64,000 nt of DNA from Fulvimarina sp040239565. Lineage in GTDB: Bacteria; Pseudomonadota; Alphaproteobacteria; Rhizobiales; Rhizobiaceae. Of this stretch, positions 35,768 to 44,781 are shown in pieces. The translations under genes were made by a program, and so were the position numbers. Numbering within the stretch: the stretch's first letter is position 1; the number at the start of each line of letters is the position of its first letter. The DNA lies in assembly GCF_040239565.1 (NCBI RefSeq), contig NZ_JBEHWS010000011.1, positions 1-64,000 on the forward strand, read 5' to 3'. The notes beneath the pieces were generated by a model. The model was not told the DNA's origin, searched no databases, and saw only the letters and a program-made list of their open reading frames with translations.

Positions 35768-36793
35768 ATGGCGGATCGGCTCTTTCTGTGCCGTATCATG
35801 GCGGTTATCGCCGTATCGTCGGCCTGTCTCACCATCGCACCGATCGATGCATTCGGCGCGTATGTCACCATCTCGGCCAAGCCGATCGAGACCTTCCAGA
35901 AAGACGGTGACGAGACCCGTTTCGGAGCCCTATCCTATGTCGGCGGCTTCTCATTTTCAGCGTTCGGCAGTGGCGTCGCGGGCATCTCTGGCCTCGTCGT
36001 CGATACCGATGGGGAGGGCTTCACCGCGATCACCGATATTGGCGACTGGGTGACCGGCCGCATCGCGCGCGATGCCTCGGGCGCACCGACGGGTCTGAAA
36101 GATGTCGAGGTCGAACCCCTCACCGGAACGGATGGTTCGGCCCTTGAAGGCAAGATCGAGAGCGATGCCGAAGGACTGGCGCGCCGGGGCGATAATCTTC
36201 TCGTATCGTTCGAGCGCCGCCCCCGCATCCTCAGCTACCCGGTCGTGAACAAGCGGATCGTCACGCCGGCAGAAGTCCCGCAACCCATTCCGCTATACGA
36301 ACTCCGTGCGAACGAAGGGCTCGAAGCGCTCGCGGTCGCTCCGCCCGGCTCGTCTCTCTCAGGTGCGCTGATCACCTTCGCTGAGGGCTCGATCGACACG
36401 AACGGCAATCTCTTCGCGGCGATCGTGGACGGGCCACAATCAGGCATCTTCAAAATCAGGAAAGATGAACGCTGGGACGTCACCGACGCCGACTTCCTGC
36501 CGGACGGTGACCTTCTCGTTCTGGAGCGTCGCTATGACGGCTTCACCAGCGGCCTCGGCGCGCGAATTCGGCGAGTCGCGGGGAACCGGATATCGCCCGG
36601 CGCTCTGGTCGACGGCGACATCATCTTCGAGGCCGATCTCTCCGAGGAAATCGACAACATGGAAGGGCTTGCGATCTGGCAGGACGATGCCGGCCGAACA
36701 CGCCTCATCCTGATATCCGACAACAACAACTCGTTCCTCCAGCGAAATCTCCTGCTGGAGTTCGTTCTGGAAAACAAAGAAGCCGGGCTTTGA
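35768..36793 (+). CDS. Esterase-like activity of phytase family protein
   Basis: 341 residues from the ATG at 35768, which gives a signal peptide ('LFLCRIMAVIAVSSACLT...'). The rest is a beta-propeller-like domain of the 'esterase-like activity of phytase' family: 'GGFSFSAFGSGVAGISGLVVD', 'DAEGLARRGDNLLVSFERRPRI', 'NEGLEALA' and 'NMEGLAIW'. It is a probable periplasmic protein, commonly found after cobT in Hyphomicrobiales. Substrate unknown; the name comes from the family and not from tested phytase activity. Confidence 0.85.
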   Translation: MADRLFLCRIMAVIAVSSACLTIAPIDAFGAYVTISAKPIETFQKDGDETRFGALSYVGGFSFSAFGSGVAGISGLVVDTDGEGFTAITDIGDWVTGRIARDASGAPTGLKDVEVEPLTGTDGSALEGKIESDAEGLARRGDNLLVSFERRPRILSYPVVNKRIVTPAEVPQPIPLYELRANEGLEALAVAPPGSSLSGALITFAEGSIDTNGNLFAAIVDGPQSGIFKIRKDERWDVTDADFLPDGDLLVLERRYDGFTSGLGARIRRVAGNRISPGALVDGDIIFEADLSEEIDNMEGLAIWQDDAGRTRLILISDNNNSFLQRNLLLEFVLENKEAGL

Positions 36794-36803
36794 ACCTGGC
36801 TTC
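36779..36803. terminator. Bidirectional terminator-like hairpin between esterase gene and yhhQ
   Basis: GAAGCCGGG and CCTGGCTTC form a 9-bp stem (one G-T pair) around a 7-base loop, straddling the esterase stop. The minus strand continues TTTGTTTTCC, so it suits termination of yhhQ; the plus strand has only a weaker T-rich tail. Confidence 0.6.
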
Positions 36804-36830
36804 CGCTGTCTTTTCACATGCAGAAACGCG

Positions 36831-37514
36831 CTACGCCCCGACCTGCCGGGCCGGCAACACCTGTCCGATGATGATGCGGTATGGCACCAGCGCGAAGGCG
36901 GCGATCAGGAGCTTCAGCCCCATGTCGCCCAGCGCCCAGGAAATCCAGCGCGGTGCCTCGGTCGCCATCACTCCGAACAGCGGGCCGCCCTGAAGCGCGA
37001 AATCGTCGTTCGGGGCGAGGAAAACGAAGATCGGCGCGAACGCGATGCCAAAGAAGACAAGCGTATCGACCACCGAGCCCGATACCGAAGACGCAGCCGG
37101 AGCGCGCCACCAGCGGTCCTGCCGCAACTTGTTGAAGACGAAGATGTCCAGAAGCTGCGCGACGAGGAAGGCCGTGCCCGAGGCGAGCGCGATCCGCGAG
37201 ATGCGGGCGGCACCCGTCGAATAGGGAATGAGACCCATTTCGAAGAGGGCAGTCGGCACAATGATCGAGCAGACGACGGCCGTCGCGAAGCCGGTATAGA
37301 CGACGCGGCGCGCGATCTTCGGCCCGTAGAGCCGGTTGGTCAGGTCCGTCACCAGGAAGGCGAAGGGATAGACGAACGCGCCGTAGGTGAGGAGATCGGC
37401 GAGATTGAGCGGGCCGATCTGAATGAACATCGGATACTGCACCGCGACATTTGCGGCGAGCACGATAAGGGTCATCGCCAGAACGGCGAGCCAATGGGTC
37501 TTGAGGAAGTGCAT
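36831..37514 (-). CDS. yhhQ: Queuosine precursor transporter (YhhQ/QPTR, VUT family)
   Basis: 227 residues with six or so membrane segments. The signature 'YPFAFLVTDLTNRLYG' and 'ASGTAFLVAQLLDIFVFN' define the COG1738 family, which imports queuine or preQ precursors (preQ0/preQ1) for tRNA queuosine. The message leader carries a preQ1-I-like aptamer that runs into the start codon (37512-37543). No strong ribosome site other than AGG inside that structure is seen, fitting translational control. Confidence 0.92.
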   Translation of the reverse strand: MHFLKTHWLAVLAMTLIVLAANVAVQYPMFIQIGPLNLADLLTYGAFVYPFAFLVTDLTNRLYGPKIARRVVYTGFATAVVCSIIVPTALFEMGLIPYSTGAARISRIALASGTAFLVAQLLDIFVFNKLRQDRWWRAPAASSVSGSVVDTLVFFGIAFAPIFVFLAPNDDFALQGGPLFGVMATEAPRWISWALGDMGLKLLIAAFALVPYRIIIGQVLPARQVGA

Positions 37515-37543
37515 TTTTTTAACCTGGGTGATGGAACCAGAGG
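37512..37543 (-). promoter_or_regulatory. preQ1-I (type 1-like) riboswitch overlapping the yhhQ start codon
   Basis: Read on the minus strand: P1 5' side CUGG (with an outer U), then UUC, CAU, CA, the free C, P1 3' side CCAG (G), UU, six A, then AUG. This has the order and spacing of the preQ1-I aptamer: 'GGUUC', 'ACCC' and an A-rich tail. P2 would be CAU in loop 1 with the AUG start codon (37512-37514) itself. In the B. subtilis queC aptamer the equivalent P2 is UAG with CUA and the tail has the same length. The gene it controls imports queuosine precursors. Confidence 0.8.
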
Positions 37544-37639
37544 ATGAGCGCCCGGCCGGATGAAACCACCGGGCGAAATGAAACGCCGCGACGGATCAAT
37601 CCGGCACGGCGCAGGCATTCTTACGAGAAGCGATTAGCC

Positions 37640-37942
37640 TTAAGCGGCCGCTTCAGACGTCTCGGAGAGCTTCTTGGCGATCTGGCGCTTCAGAAGCTTG
37701 GCGCGCTGGGAAAGCTCGTTCTCGCGGGACTTCAGGAGGAAGGCGTCGAGACCGCCGCGGTGCTCGACCGAGCGCAGGGCATGGGCCGAAACCTTGAGGC
37801 GGTAGCGCTGTCCGAGAGCGTCGGAAATCAGCGTGACGCTGCACAGGTTCGGCAGAAAGCGGCGACGCGTCTTGTTGTTCGCGTGGGACACGTTGTTCCC
37901 GGACATGACGCCCTTGCCGGTGAGTTCGCAGACGCGAGACAT
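37640..37942 (-). CDS. rpmB: 50S ribosomal protein L28
   Basis: 100 residues beginning 'MSRVCELTGKGV', then 'GNNVSHANNKTRRRFLPNL', which identifies L28 of the alphaproteobacterial type (longer than the 78 residues of E. coli by a basic, helical C-terminus). A sigma-70 promoter of near-consensus form lies about 100 bases upstream (38041-38069). Confidence 0.97.
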   Translation of the reverse strand: MSRVCELTGKGVMSGNNVSHANNKTRRRFLPNLCSVTLISDALGQRYRLKVSAHALRSVEHRGGLDAFLLKSRENELSQRAKLLKRQIAKKLSETSEAAA

Positions 37943-38277
37943 GGGTTCACCTTCTCTATCAGGTCAGAACACCCGTCGCCCCCGCGCCATCGAAATCGAC
38001 GCGAACCATGCTGACGGGCATGATCGGAAAATTGGGCTTGGCTATAGTCGCCAAGGCTTGATGCGTCAAGCCGAGCGAACCGCCGAGCGAACAGACACGT
38101 CGAATCGTGGCCGGTCTATCAGAATGAACGTCTGGATTTTCACCCTTTGGCGATTATCATACCCGCAAAACGAATCTCCGATACATGCGCAACATCTTCG
38201 CAATCGGTCGAGTACCAAAGCCGGCGGGCTTTGGTCCCCAAAGGACGGGAGCCGTTTCAATCACCGTGACCCAGTGC
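37943..38277. other. Gene-free region between rpmB and the MoxR operon
   Basis: Holds the rpmB promoter and, on the other strand, the upstream region of the DUF4129 gene. Reading frames crossing it have no domain-like sequence. No repeat or strong hairpin was seen except CTTGATGCGTCAAG (38057-38070), an inverted repeat that covers the rpmB -35 box and might be an operator. Confidence 0.4.
38041..38069 (-). promoter_or_regulatory. Sigma-70 promoter of rpmB
   Basis: On the minus strand TTGACG (38069-38064) and TATAGC (38046-38041) are separated by exactly 17 bases. The start of transcription would be about 95 bases ahead of the rpmB ATG. Confidence 0.65.
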
Positions 38278-39057
38278 ATGCATCGAGCCGGGCGAGCGAG
38301 GAGCTGGAGCGTCCGAGGGAATGGTATTTCGTCTGCTACCCTCGCCCTGGCGATCCTGACAGGTTTCGTAAGTCCCGCTTTCGCACAATCGGACTCAAAC
38401 GGCGGACAGGCTTCGCTCGCACCCTATGCACCGCCAAGCACCGAAGCCTCCACCAACTATCAGGATGCCGTTCGGGGCCGAGGGCTGCAAGTTGGCATCG
38501 ATTATCTTCATCCCGATAGCGAACTCGACGCAGACCTCTCCAACTACCAACCCGAAGATGCCTCTATTCCGCAAACGCCGCGCGACTTTTCCGACCCGGT
38601 TCGGCTGATAGCGATCGCCATTCTGATCGGGTTCATTCTGTTTCTCGGGATCTATGCCTGGAGCCGGCGCGGTGGGCTCCTGGATCGCGCCGGTCCCAAG
38701 CCGCATGATCGCAACAGGCCGGATCGGGGTCGTGAAAGCTTTGAGGACAATCGGGATATCGACACCGACTTCATCGCCCGGCTGCGATCGGAAACCGACC
38801 CGAGGGTTGGCCTGCGGCAGGTTCTGCAACGCTTCCTCGCGCTTGCGGCTCGGGATAACGAAATCGTCCTGAAGCGCAGCCTGACGACACGCGAGCTTCT
38901 CGAGCGACTGCCGGGAAGCTGGCACCATCGCAGCGCCCTCCAGACGGTTGCCCGGCGGGTCGAGCTGGTCGTTTTCGGCGGCCGTACGATCAGCCGCGAA
39001 GACTACGAGGAATGCCTCGACCTCGCTGCACCGTTCCTGAAAAGGACCGGGCAATGA
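38278..39057 (+). CDS. DUF4129 protein, first gene of the MoxR operon
   Basis: 259 residues from the ATG at 38278, which places a hydrophobic signal segment at about 20-37 ('LALAILTGFVSPAFAQ'); a longer start at 38185 is open. A second membrane segment ('AIAILIGFILFLGIYAW', about 130-150) anchors a cytoplasmic C-terminal part with the DUF4129 features 'TTRELLERLP' and 'RRVELVVFGGR'. DUF4129 proteins occur with MoxR, DUF58 and DUF4350 partners. Its stop overlaps the next start (ATGA). Confidence 0.8.
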   Translation: MHRAGRARSWSVRGNGISSATLALAILTGFVSPAFAQSDSNGGQASLAPYAPPSTEASTNYQDAVRGRGLQVGIDYLHPDSELDADLSNYQPEDASIPQTPRDFSDPVRLIAIAILIGFILFLGIYAWSRRGGLLDRAGPKPHDRNRPDRGRESFEDNRDIDTDFIARLRSETDPRVGLRQVLQRFLALAARDNEIVLKRSLTTRELLERLPGSWHHRSALQTVARRVELVVFGGRTISREDYEECLDLAAPFLKRTGQ

Positions 39058-40454
39058 GTACAGTGCACACGAGAGGCGGTGCCGGCGTCAATCGCGACGG
39101 GTCGGCGTCGGGGGCTGAAGATTCAAAGCGGCCGCTGCTGATCCTCGGCGCCGTCGTTCTTGCCGTCGCTCTCTTGATCTTTTTCGGCAATAGCCACCCT
39201 CTCGAGCGTACGGCAATCGGGCTCGGCGGCCTTGAAATCTGGTTGAAAAGCAACGGTTTCGAAACGGACGAATTGCTGCAGCATAAAGAGGATGGCTCGC
39301 CGGCCTCCTTCCGCGTTCTACCGATCTACGATCCGCATCCGGACGAAGAAGCGATCGAAATGACCGATGGCCGCGAAGATGTGGCCGGCGAACTCGCACC
39401 GCGACCGATCTTCGAGACCGATCTCATCAACAAGCTCGAGACCGGCCCCGTCCTCGCCACGATGCCGAAATGGCGCGGCGGCATGGTCAGTCGCGGACGC
39501 GCGCATCCGGACCTTCTCGTTCCGGCCGACCTCGTCGACATCTTCGAACTCGGCGTGAAGAGGTCGTCCGATCTCGGTCTCGCCGAATACGACGTGAAGA
39601 GCGAGGAAACCGGGCTGAAGATCGACTTACCGGTCAGTCTCTACGCAGCCCAGGTCTTCACAGCTGACGAAGAATTTCGAAACCAGTGCGAATCGCTGCT
39701 GACGCTCGGAACAGCCGGGACGCTCCTCGCCCGGTGCTGGGGCGGAGACGACACCTATTACGCTCATCCGATCTATCTCTTGTCCGATCCCGATCTTCTG
39801 GACAATCACGGCCTCAGGCTCGGCGAGAATGCGTCTGTCGCGCTCACTCTGATCCGACAACTCGCGGGCGACCAGCCGATTTTCATCGACAAGGATGCCG
39901 AAGAAACATGGTCGGGTGATTCCAATGGCACAGACCCGCATGTCAGGTCCCTCGCCGACCTCCAGCGCTTCTTCGTCTATCCGTTCTCGTTCGTCTGGAT
40001 CGGTGTCGTAGCTCTGACCGGCCTTGCCCTGTGGCGTGGCAGCCGCGGTTTCGGTCGTCCCGTCGATGACGATCCGGCTGAGGCGAGCGATGCCTCCAAA
40101 ACGCGCACGATAGAAGCCTCACGACGCATTCTCCTGCTCGCAGGTGAGAACACAGCGCTGGTGAGCACCCATGTCGAGGACCGGCTGGAATCGCTCGCCG
40201 GAGCCCTCCTCGGGCCGCATGCCCGCCGCGATGGGAGGGGCGACGTCATGCCGGCTCTAGAGCGTTTCCTGTCCCGCCGGGCACCGGCGCTCGGCGAACG
40301 CCTGGAAAGCACCTATCAGGCCCTTCGCTACACCCACGAAAACAACGCCACGACGGACCAGATGAAGCAACTGGCCGATTTCGAAGCCGTCATCGAGGAG
40401 ATCTGGAATGAATTTGGACGAGCTGCGAGCCCTTCGCGACCGCATAGCCGGTGA
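39054..40454 (+). CDS. DUF4350 protein of the MoxR operon
   Basis: 466 residues, start ATG at 39054 overlapping the DUF4129 stop. A membrane segment near the N-terminus ('LILGAVVLAVALLIFFG') is followed by a large extracytoplasmic domain and a second membrane segment ('FSFVWIGVVALTGLAL', about 315-330), then a cytoplasmic helical tail. This fits DUF4350 by position and topology. The start of the moxR gene lies inside its last 47 bases. Confidence 0.78.
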   Translation: MSTVHTRGGAGVNRDGSASGAEDSKRPLLILGAVVLAVALLIFFGNSHPLERTAIGLGGLEIWLKSNGFETDELLQHKEDGSPASFRVLPIYDPHPDEEAIEMTDGREDVAGELAPRPIFETDLINKLETGPVLATMPKWRGGMVSRGRAHPDLLVPADLVDIFELGVKRSSDLGLAEYDVKSEETGLKIDLPVSLYAAQVFTADEEFRNQCESLLTLGTAGTLLARCWGGDDTYYAHPIYLLSDPDLLDNHGLRLGENASVALTLIRQLAGDQPIFIDKDAEETWSGDSNGTDPHVRSLADLQRFFVYPFSFVWIGVVALTGLALWRGSRGFGRPVDDDPAEASDASKTRTIEASRRILLLAGENTALVSTHVEDRLESLAGALLGPHARRDGRGDVMPALERFLSRRAPALGERLESTYQALRYTHENNATTDQMKQLADFEAVIEEIWNEFGRAASPSRPHSR

Positions 40455-41364
40455 AATCCGCAAAGCGGTTCAGGGGCAGGATGCGATCGTCGAACTGCTT
40501 CTCGTGTCGCTTTTCGCGCGGGGTCACTGCCTCCTCGAAGGCCCTCCGGGTACGGCGAAGACCCTGCTCGCCCAGAGCCTGTCCTCGGCCGTGTCGCTCG
40601 ACTTCAAGCGCATCCAGTTCACGCCGGACCTGATGCCGGGCGATGTCATCGGCTCGAATGTCTACGATTTCGAGGCGCGACGCTTCGAGCTGGTGCGCGG
40701 ACCGATCTTCACGGACATTCTTCTGACCGACGAGCTCAACCGCGCTCCGCCGAAGACTCAGGCCGCGCTCCTGCAGGTCATGACCGAGCACAAGGCGACG
40801 ATCGACGGCACGGATCACGGCGTCGGCGACATCTTCTTCGTGGTCGCCACCCAGAACCCCTTGGAGCAGCAGGGAACCTACCCGCTGCCTGAAGCCCAGC
40901 TCGACCGCTTCCTGTTCAAGCTGCCGCTCGATTTCCCGAACGAGGAAGACGAGTTCTCGATCCTCCGGCTCCATGCCGGACAACCGCTCGACCACGATGC
41001 GAGAAAGGCGGCGATCGAACCGGTTGCCGGTCTCGACGAGATCAAGGCCGGGCAAACCCTGATCGACGGCATCCGGCTGGATGACGAGATCCTGCGCTAT
41101 GTCCTGTCGTTATCGCGGGCGACCCGCTCCGATGTCGATATAGCCTTTGGTGTGTCCACCCGTGCGGCCGACGCGCTTTGCGGTGCGGTTCGTGCAAAGG
41201 CGGCTCTCGATGGCCGCGACTATGCGATCCCCGACGATGTGAAGGAGCTGTTCCTGCCCGTCATGCGCCATCGCATCGTCCTCAGCCCTACCGCCGAGAT
41301 CGAGGGCCGCAGCCCCGATGCGGTGCTTGAAGCCATTCTCGATCAGGTCGCGGCACCGCGCTGA
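40408..41364 (+). CDS. MoxR family AAA+ ATPase
   Basis: 318 residues. Walker A 'GPPGTAKT' (45-52), Walker B 'ILLTDELNRAP' (from 104), sensor 'ATQNPLEQQGTYPLPEAQLDRF' region and the C-terminal lid. MoxR ATPases act as chaperones for partner proteins with VWA or DUF58 domains. It overlaps the genes on each side (47 bp upstream, 1 bp downstream), so the operon is tightly coupled. Confidence 0.93.
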   Translation: MNLDELRALRDRIAGEIRKAVQGQDAIVELLLVSLFARGHCLLEGPPGTAKTLLAQSLSSAVSLDFKRIQFTPDLMPGDVIGSNVYDFEARRFELVRGPIFTDILLTDELNRAPPKTQAALLQVMTEHKATIDGTDHGVGDIFFVVATQNPLEQQGTYPLPEAQLDRFLFKLPLDFPNEEDEFSILRLHAGQPLDHDARKAAIEPVAGLDEIKAGQTLIDGIRLDDEILRYVLSLSRATRSDVDIAFGVSTRAADALCGAVRAKAALDGRDYAIPDDVKELFLPVMRHRIVLSPTAEIEGRSPDAVLEAILDQVAAPR

Positions 41365-42683
41365 TGCGTCCCTCGCGCCGCCTTCTTCTGTTCGCGAGCC
41401 TGATCGCGCTGTTCTCGCTCGGCGTGATCGCGGTGCCGGCATTCCCGGCAGAACTGATTCTTGCCGCCTGGGTCATCCTTGTGGCTGTCGTTCTGGCCGA
41501 TGTCAGCATGACACCGTCATCGAAACGCTTTCGGCTGGAAGCACCGGACAGCCGCGAGCTCTTCGTCGGTGAGACGACGACACTCGACTTCGGCCTCGTA
41601 CCGCTTGGTTCGTCAGCACAGCCGGCGACGGGATCCGCGCTCATGCGGATTGCCTGGCCGTCCGGCCTGACAGGCCCGCAGGAATTTCGCCTGACGCGTT
41701 CCGAAGCTGGCGCGCTTTCGGCAAGCGTCGTCGTCAAAGCAGTAATGCGGGGGCAACTCGATCTCGTCGAGGTCTGCGCCCTGCGCGTCAGCCGGCTGGG
41801 GCTTATCGAACTCGTCGCCTTCTATCCCTGCGCCACGCGAATTTCCGTTGTGCCGAACGTCCGCTCGATCACATCCGGTGCGATCGATGCCGAAATCGCC
41901 GCATTGAGCTTCGGCGAGCGCACGGCTTTGACCCGTGGCGAGGGATCGGAATTCCACCAGCTCCGCGATTTCGTCGCCGGAATGGACACGCGCACCATCG
42001 ACTACAAACGCTCCGCCCGGCACGGCTCGCTGGTCGCACGGGAAATGCGGGCCGAGCGCAACAACAACATCGTCCTGTCGCTCGATAACGGTCATCTGAT
42101 GCGCGAGGAAATCGATGGCCTCGCCAAGATCGATCACATGATCCGCTCGGCGCTCGCTCTTGGATGGGCGGGCATTCAGGGTGGCGATCTGGTGGGGCTC
42201 TTCGCCTTCGATGCCCGGCCTCGTCTCTTTCTGCCACCCGGCGGCGGGCGGCGGGCCTTCGCGCAACTTCGCTCTCGGACAGCCGATCTCGAATATCGCA
42301 GCGTCGAGACGAACCACACGCTCGCCATGACGCATCTCGGCCAGCGCCTCAACCGGCGCAGCCTCGTCGTCGTCTTCTCCGATTTCGTCGACACGACCAC
42401 CGCCGAACTCCTCGTCGAGAACGTTCAGGTTCTCGTCAAGCACCATGTCGTCATCTTCGTCTCGATCCGCGATCCCCTGCTCAACGCTTATGCAAGACAG
42501 TCTGCACATGGCATCGAGGATGTTGCCTCGGCGGTCGCTGCTGCCGGCATTCAGCGCGACCGGCGGATGGTTCTGGAACGCCTCGGCAAGATCGGGGTCT
42601 TTGTGATCGACGCCGATCCGGGCCAGATCACGGCGCAGCTGATCTCGACCTATCTGACGATCAAGGCGAGGGAACTCGTATGA
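41364..42683 (+). CDS. DUF58 domain protein
   Basis: 439 residues with two membrane segments at the N-terminus and the DUF58 core 'MDTRTIDYKRSARHGSLVARE', followed by a VWA-like fold ('NNIVLSLDNGHLM', 'VVVFSDFVDTTTAELL'). DUF58 proteins pair with MoxR. The start shares the TGATG of the moxR stop, and its stop overlaps the next start. Confidence 0.9.
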   Translation: MRPSRRLLLFASLIALFSLGVIAVPAFPAELILAAWVILVAVVLADVSMTPSSKRFRLEAPDSRELFVGETTTLDFGLVPLGSSAQPATGSALMRIAWPSGLTGPQEFRLTRSEAGALSASVVVKAVMRGQLDLVEVCALRVSRLGLIELVAFYPCATRISVVPNVRSITSGAIDAEIAALSFGERTALTRGEGSEFHQLRDFVAGMDTRTIDYKRSARHGSLVAREMRAERNNNIVLSLDNGHLMREEIDGLAKIDHMIRSALALGWAGIQGGDLVGLFAFDARPRLFLPPGGGRRAFAQLRSRTADLEYRSVETNHTLAMTHLGQRLNRRSLVVVFSDFVDTTTAELLVENVQVLVKHHVVIFVSIRDPLLNAYARQSAHGIEDVASAVAAAGIQRDRRMVLERLGKIGVFVIDADPGQITAQLISTYLTIKARELV

Positions 42684-43720
42684 ACGCGCGCGCCGACGTC
42701 ATCCGATCGAGCCGCTTCCGTGAGGAGCGTGAACACGACTGGCAGCGCCTCGCGACGATCGTCGAGCACGGCGAGAAACGGGGACTATCGCAGCTGGGCT
42801 ACGACGATGCGCGCGATCTCGTCCTGCTCTATCGGCAGGCAGCGAACTCGCTTTCGGTCGCACGGGAAATCTCGCTCGACAGGGGCGTCGTCGATTATCT
42901 CGAAAGCCTGTGCGGGCGCGCCTATCTCCTCATCTATGCGCCGGGGGAAAGTCTTCGCGGTCTCGTCACCCGGTTCTTCGCCCGCTCCGCCCCACAGGCG
43001 ATCCGCCGGTCCTGGCCGATGATCGCAGTGGCCTATGCATTGATGCTCGGCGGCGCACTGATTGCCTTTCTACTCACTGCGCAGGACCCGAACTGGTATT
43101 ACGCGCTCGTTCCACAAGAACTTGCCGGCGGACGCGGGCCGCGCGCCAGTGCGGAAACCCTGAAATCGATGCTCTACAGCGAGCCGGGCGGCCTCAGCGA
43201 TCTCGGGGCGTTCGCCACCTCCCTTTTCTCACACAACACGCAGGTCGCCCTCTTCGCCTTTGCGCTGGGTCTGCTCGCCTGCCTGCCGAGCGTGCTTCTC
43301 GTTCTCTACAACGGCGCGATCCTCGGAGCCTTCTTTCAGGTGCATGCGGACAAAGGCCTGGCGCTCGATGCTTTCGGCTGGCTGTCCATCCATGGCGTCA
43401 CCGAGATTTCCGCAATCACGATCGCGGCGGCGGGCGGACTGTTGCTGGGTTACGCGGTCCTCTTTCCCGGCGGCCGCAGCCGCTCCGCCGCTTTGCGCCA
43501 TGCGAGCCGCGATGCCGTGAAGCTCGCGATCGTCGCTGCCATCATGCTCATCGCCGCCGGCCTTCTCGAAGGCTTCGGCCGGCAGATCGTAACCGATCTT
43601 TGGGCGCGAGTGGTAATCGGTTGGGGGATCGGCCTTGGATGGCTATGCTGGTTCTTATTCGCGGGTCGGGCCGCAGACCACACCCCGCAATCCGACAGAG
43701 ATCGCGAGGCGAACCAATGA
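42680..43720 (+). CDS. Stage II sporulation protein M (SpoIIM)-like membrane protein
   Basis: 346 residues, ATG at 42680 overlapping the DUF58 stop. A soluble N-terminal helical part ('QLGYDDARDLVLLYRQAANSL') precedes about six membrane segments with 'FSHNTQVALFAFALGLL', 'LYNGAILGAFF' and 'IHGVTEISAITIAAAGG', the SpoIIM (DUF95) pattern. This organism type does not sporulate; such proteins occur in MoxR-DUF58 clusters with an unknown role. Overlaps the RDD gene by 4 bases. Confidence 0.88.
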   Translation: MNARADVIRSSRFREEREHDWQRLATIVEHGEKRGLSQLGYDDARDLVLLYRQAANSLSVAREISLDRGVVDYLESLCGRAYLLIYAPGESLRGLVTRFFARSAPQAIRRSWPMIAVAYALMLGGALIAFLLTAQDPNWYYALVPQELAGGRGPRASAETLKSMLYSEPGGLSDLGAFATSLFSHNTQVALFAFALGLLACLPSVLLVLYNGAILGAFFQVHADKGLALDAFGWLSIHGVTEISAITIAAAGGLLLGYAVLFPGGRSRSAALRHASRDAVKLAIVAAIMLIAAGLLEGFGRQIVTDLWARVVIGWGIGLGWLCWFLFAGRAADHTPQSDRDREANQ

Positions 43721-44706
43721 TCGAAAGCGCCCGGCCCGTCCGCTCGTACCCGACCCCATCCAACAAGGCCCCTAAAGCCCCGAAGGCCGCACGGCGGCGC
43801 GGAATGTCGAGCGCGTCCAAACACAAGATACTGTCCTTCACGCCGCCGGAAGGCGTACGTCTCAATTTCGATATCGCGAGTATCGGTTCACGCGCCGGCG
43901 CCCAGTTCATCGATCTACTGATCACCATCACCGCGACGATCATCATGGTCATCGCGATCAGCTATGCATTCGAAGGCAGCGACAACGCGATCGAGGCTAT
44001 CCTCGCCCTGCTCTTCTTCTTCATCGGCACGCCCTATTACATCGTCTCGGAGCTGATGATGAACGGGCGCACCCTTGGCAAGAAAATGATGGGCCTGCGC
44101 GTGATCTCCCGCGATGGCTTCGGCCTTTCCACCCATCAGATCGTCGTGCGCAACCTGACGAAGGAGGTCGAGGTCTTCCTTCCGATCGGCTATCTGATCG
44201 GCGGCGCTGGAGACAGCGGATGGACGCTACTCTTGATGTTCGTCTGGGTCGCCATCGTGTTCGTGGTGCCCGCTCGAAACCGCTTCAATCAGCGGATTGG
44301 AGATATCGCTGCCGGAACGGCGGTGATCGTCGATCCGCGTCCGATGCTCCTGCCGGATATCGCACGCGAGGTCGGCGCCACGGCGCGCGAACGCTTCGTC
44401 TTCACCTCCGCCCAGCTTGATCTCTACGGTGCCTACGAGCTCCAGGTTCTGGAACGCCTGCTGCGCGGCGATGGCGTTGTGAAGGGTCGCAAGGAAAACG
44501 ATGCAATGACCAAGGTCGGCGCGCGGATAAGAGCGAAAATCGGCTATGACGAGACCGTTCCTCCGGAAGAGGAAAGGGAATTTCTCGAGAGCTTTTACGT
44601 TGCGCAACGCAGCTATCTTGAGCAGAAGAAGCTCATGGGCGATGCCCGCACCGATAAATTTTATAACGCCACCAAGAGCGATAACGGTACCGGCACGAGC
44701 TCCTGA
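43717..44706 (+). CDS. RDD family membrane protein
   Basis: 329 residues, ATG at 43717 overlapping the SpoIIM stop. The RDD domain begins 'IGSRAGAQFIDLLIT' and continues 'NGRTLGKKMMGLRVISRDG', with four membrane segments in about 50-210. The long C-terminal cytoplasmic part (210-329) is charged and helical. Last gene of the six-gene MoxR operon; function unknown, RDD proteins are suspected ion or solute transporters. Confidence 0.87.
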   Translation: MIESARPVRSYPTPSNKAPKAPKAARRRGMSSASKHKILSFTPPEGVRLNFDIASIGSRAGAQFIDLLITITATIIMVIAISYAFEGSDNAIEAILALLFFFIGTPYYIVSELMMNGRTLGKKMMGLRVISRDGFGLSTHQIVVRNLTKEVEVFLPIGYLIGGAGDSGWTLLLMFVWVAIVFVVPARNRFNQRIGDIAAGTAVIVDPRPMLLPDIAREVGATARERFVFTSAQLDLYGAYELQVLERLLRGDGVVKGRKENDAMTKVGARIRAKIGYDETVPPEEEREFLESFYVAQRSYLEQKKLMGDARTDKFYNATKSDNGTGTSS

Positions 44707-44781
44707 CAAATTGCCAACCGCATTCGAGCCCAGCATTGCGTCTGGCTTTTGCAAAAGACGACAGCAGGAAAGGGACCTTTC

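Noticed and set aside
42164..42679. N-terminal extension of the SpoIIM frame inside the DUF58 gene
   Set aside because: Basic shadow sequence; the ATG at 42680 overlaps the DUF58 stop as in the other junctions of the operon.
42910..44706. 598-residue open frame, first half out of frame with SpoIIM
   Set aside because: Only the part from 43717 is real (RDD protein). The rest is Arg/Pro-rich shadow of the SpoIIM gene.
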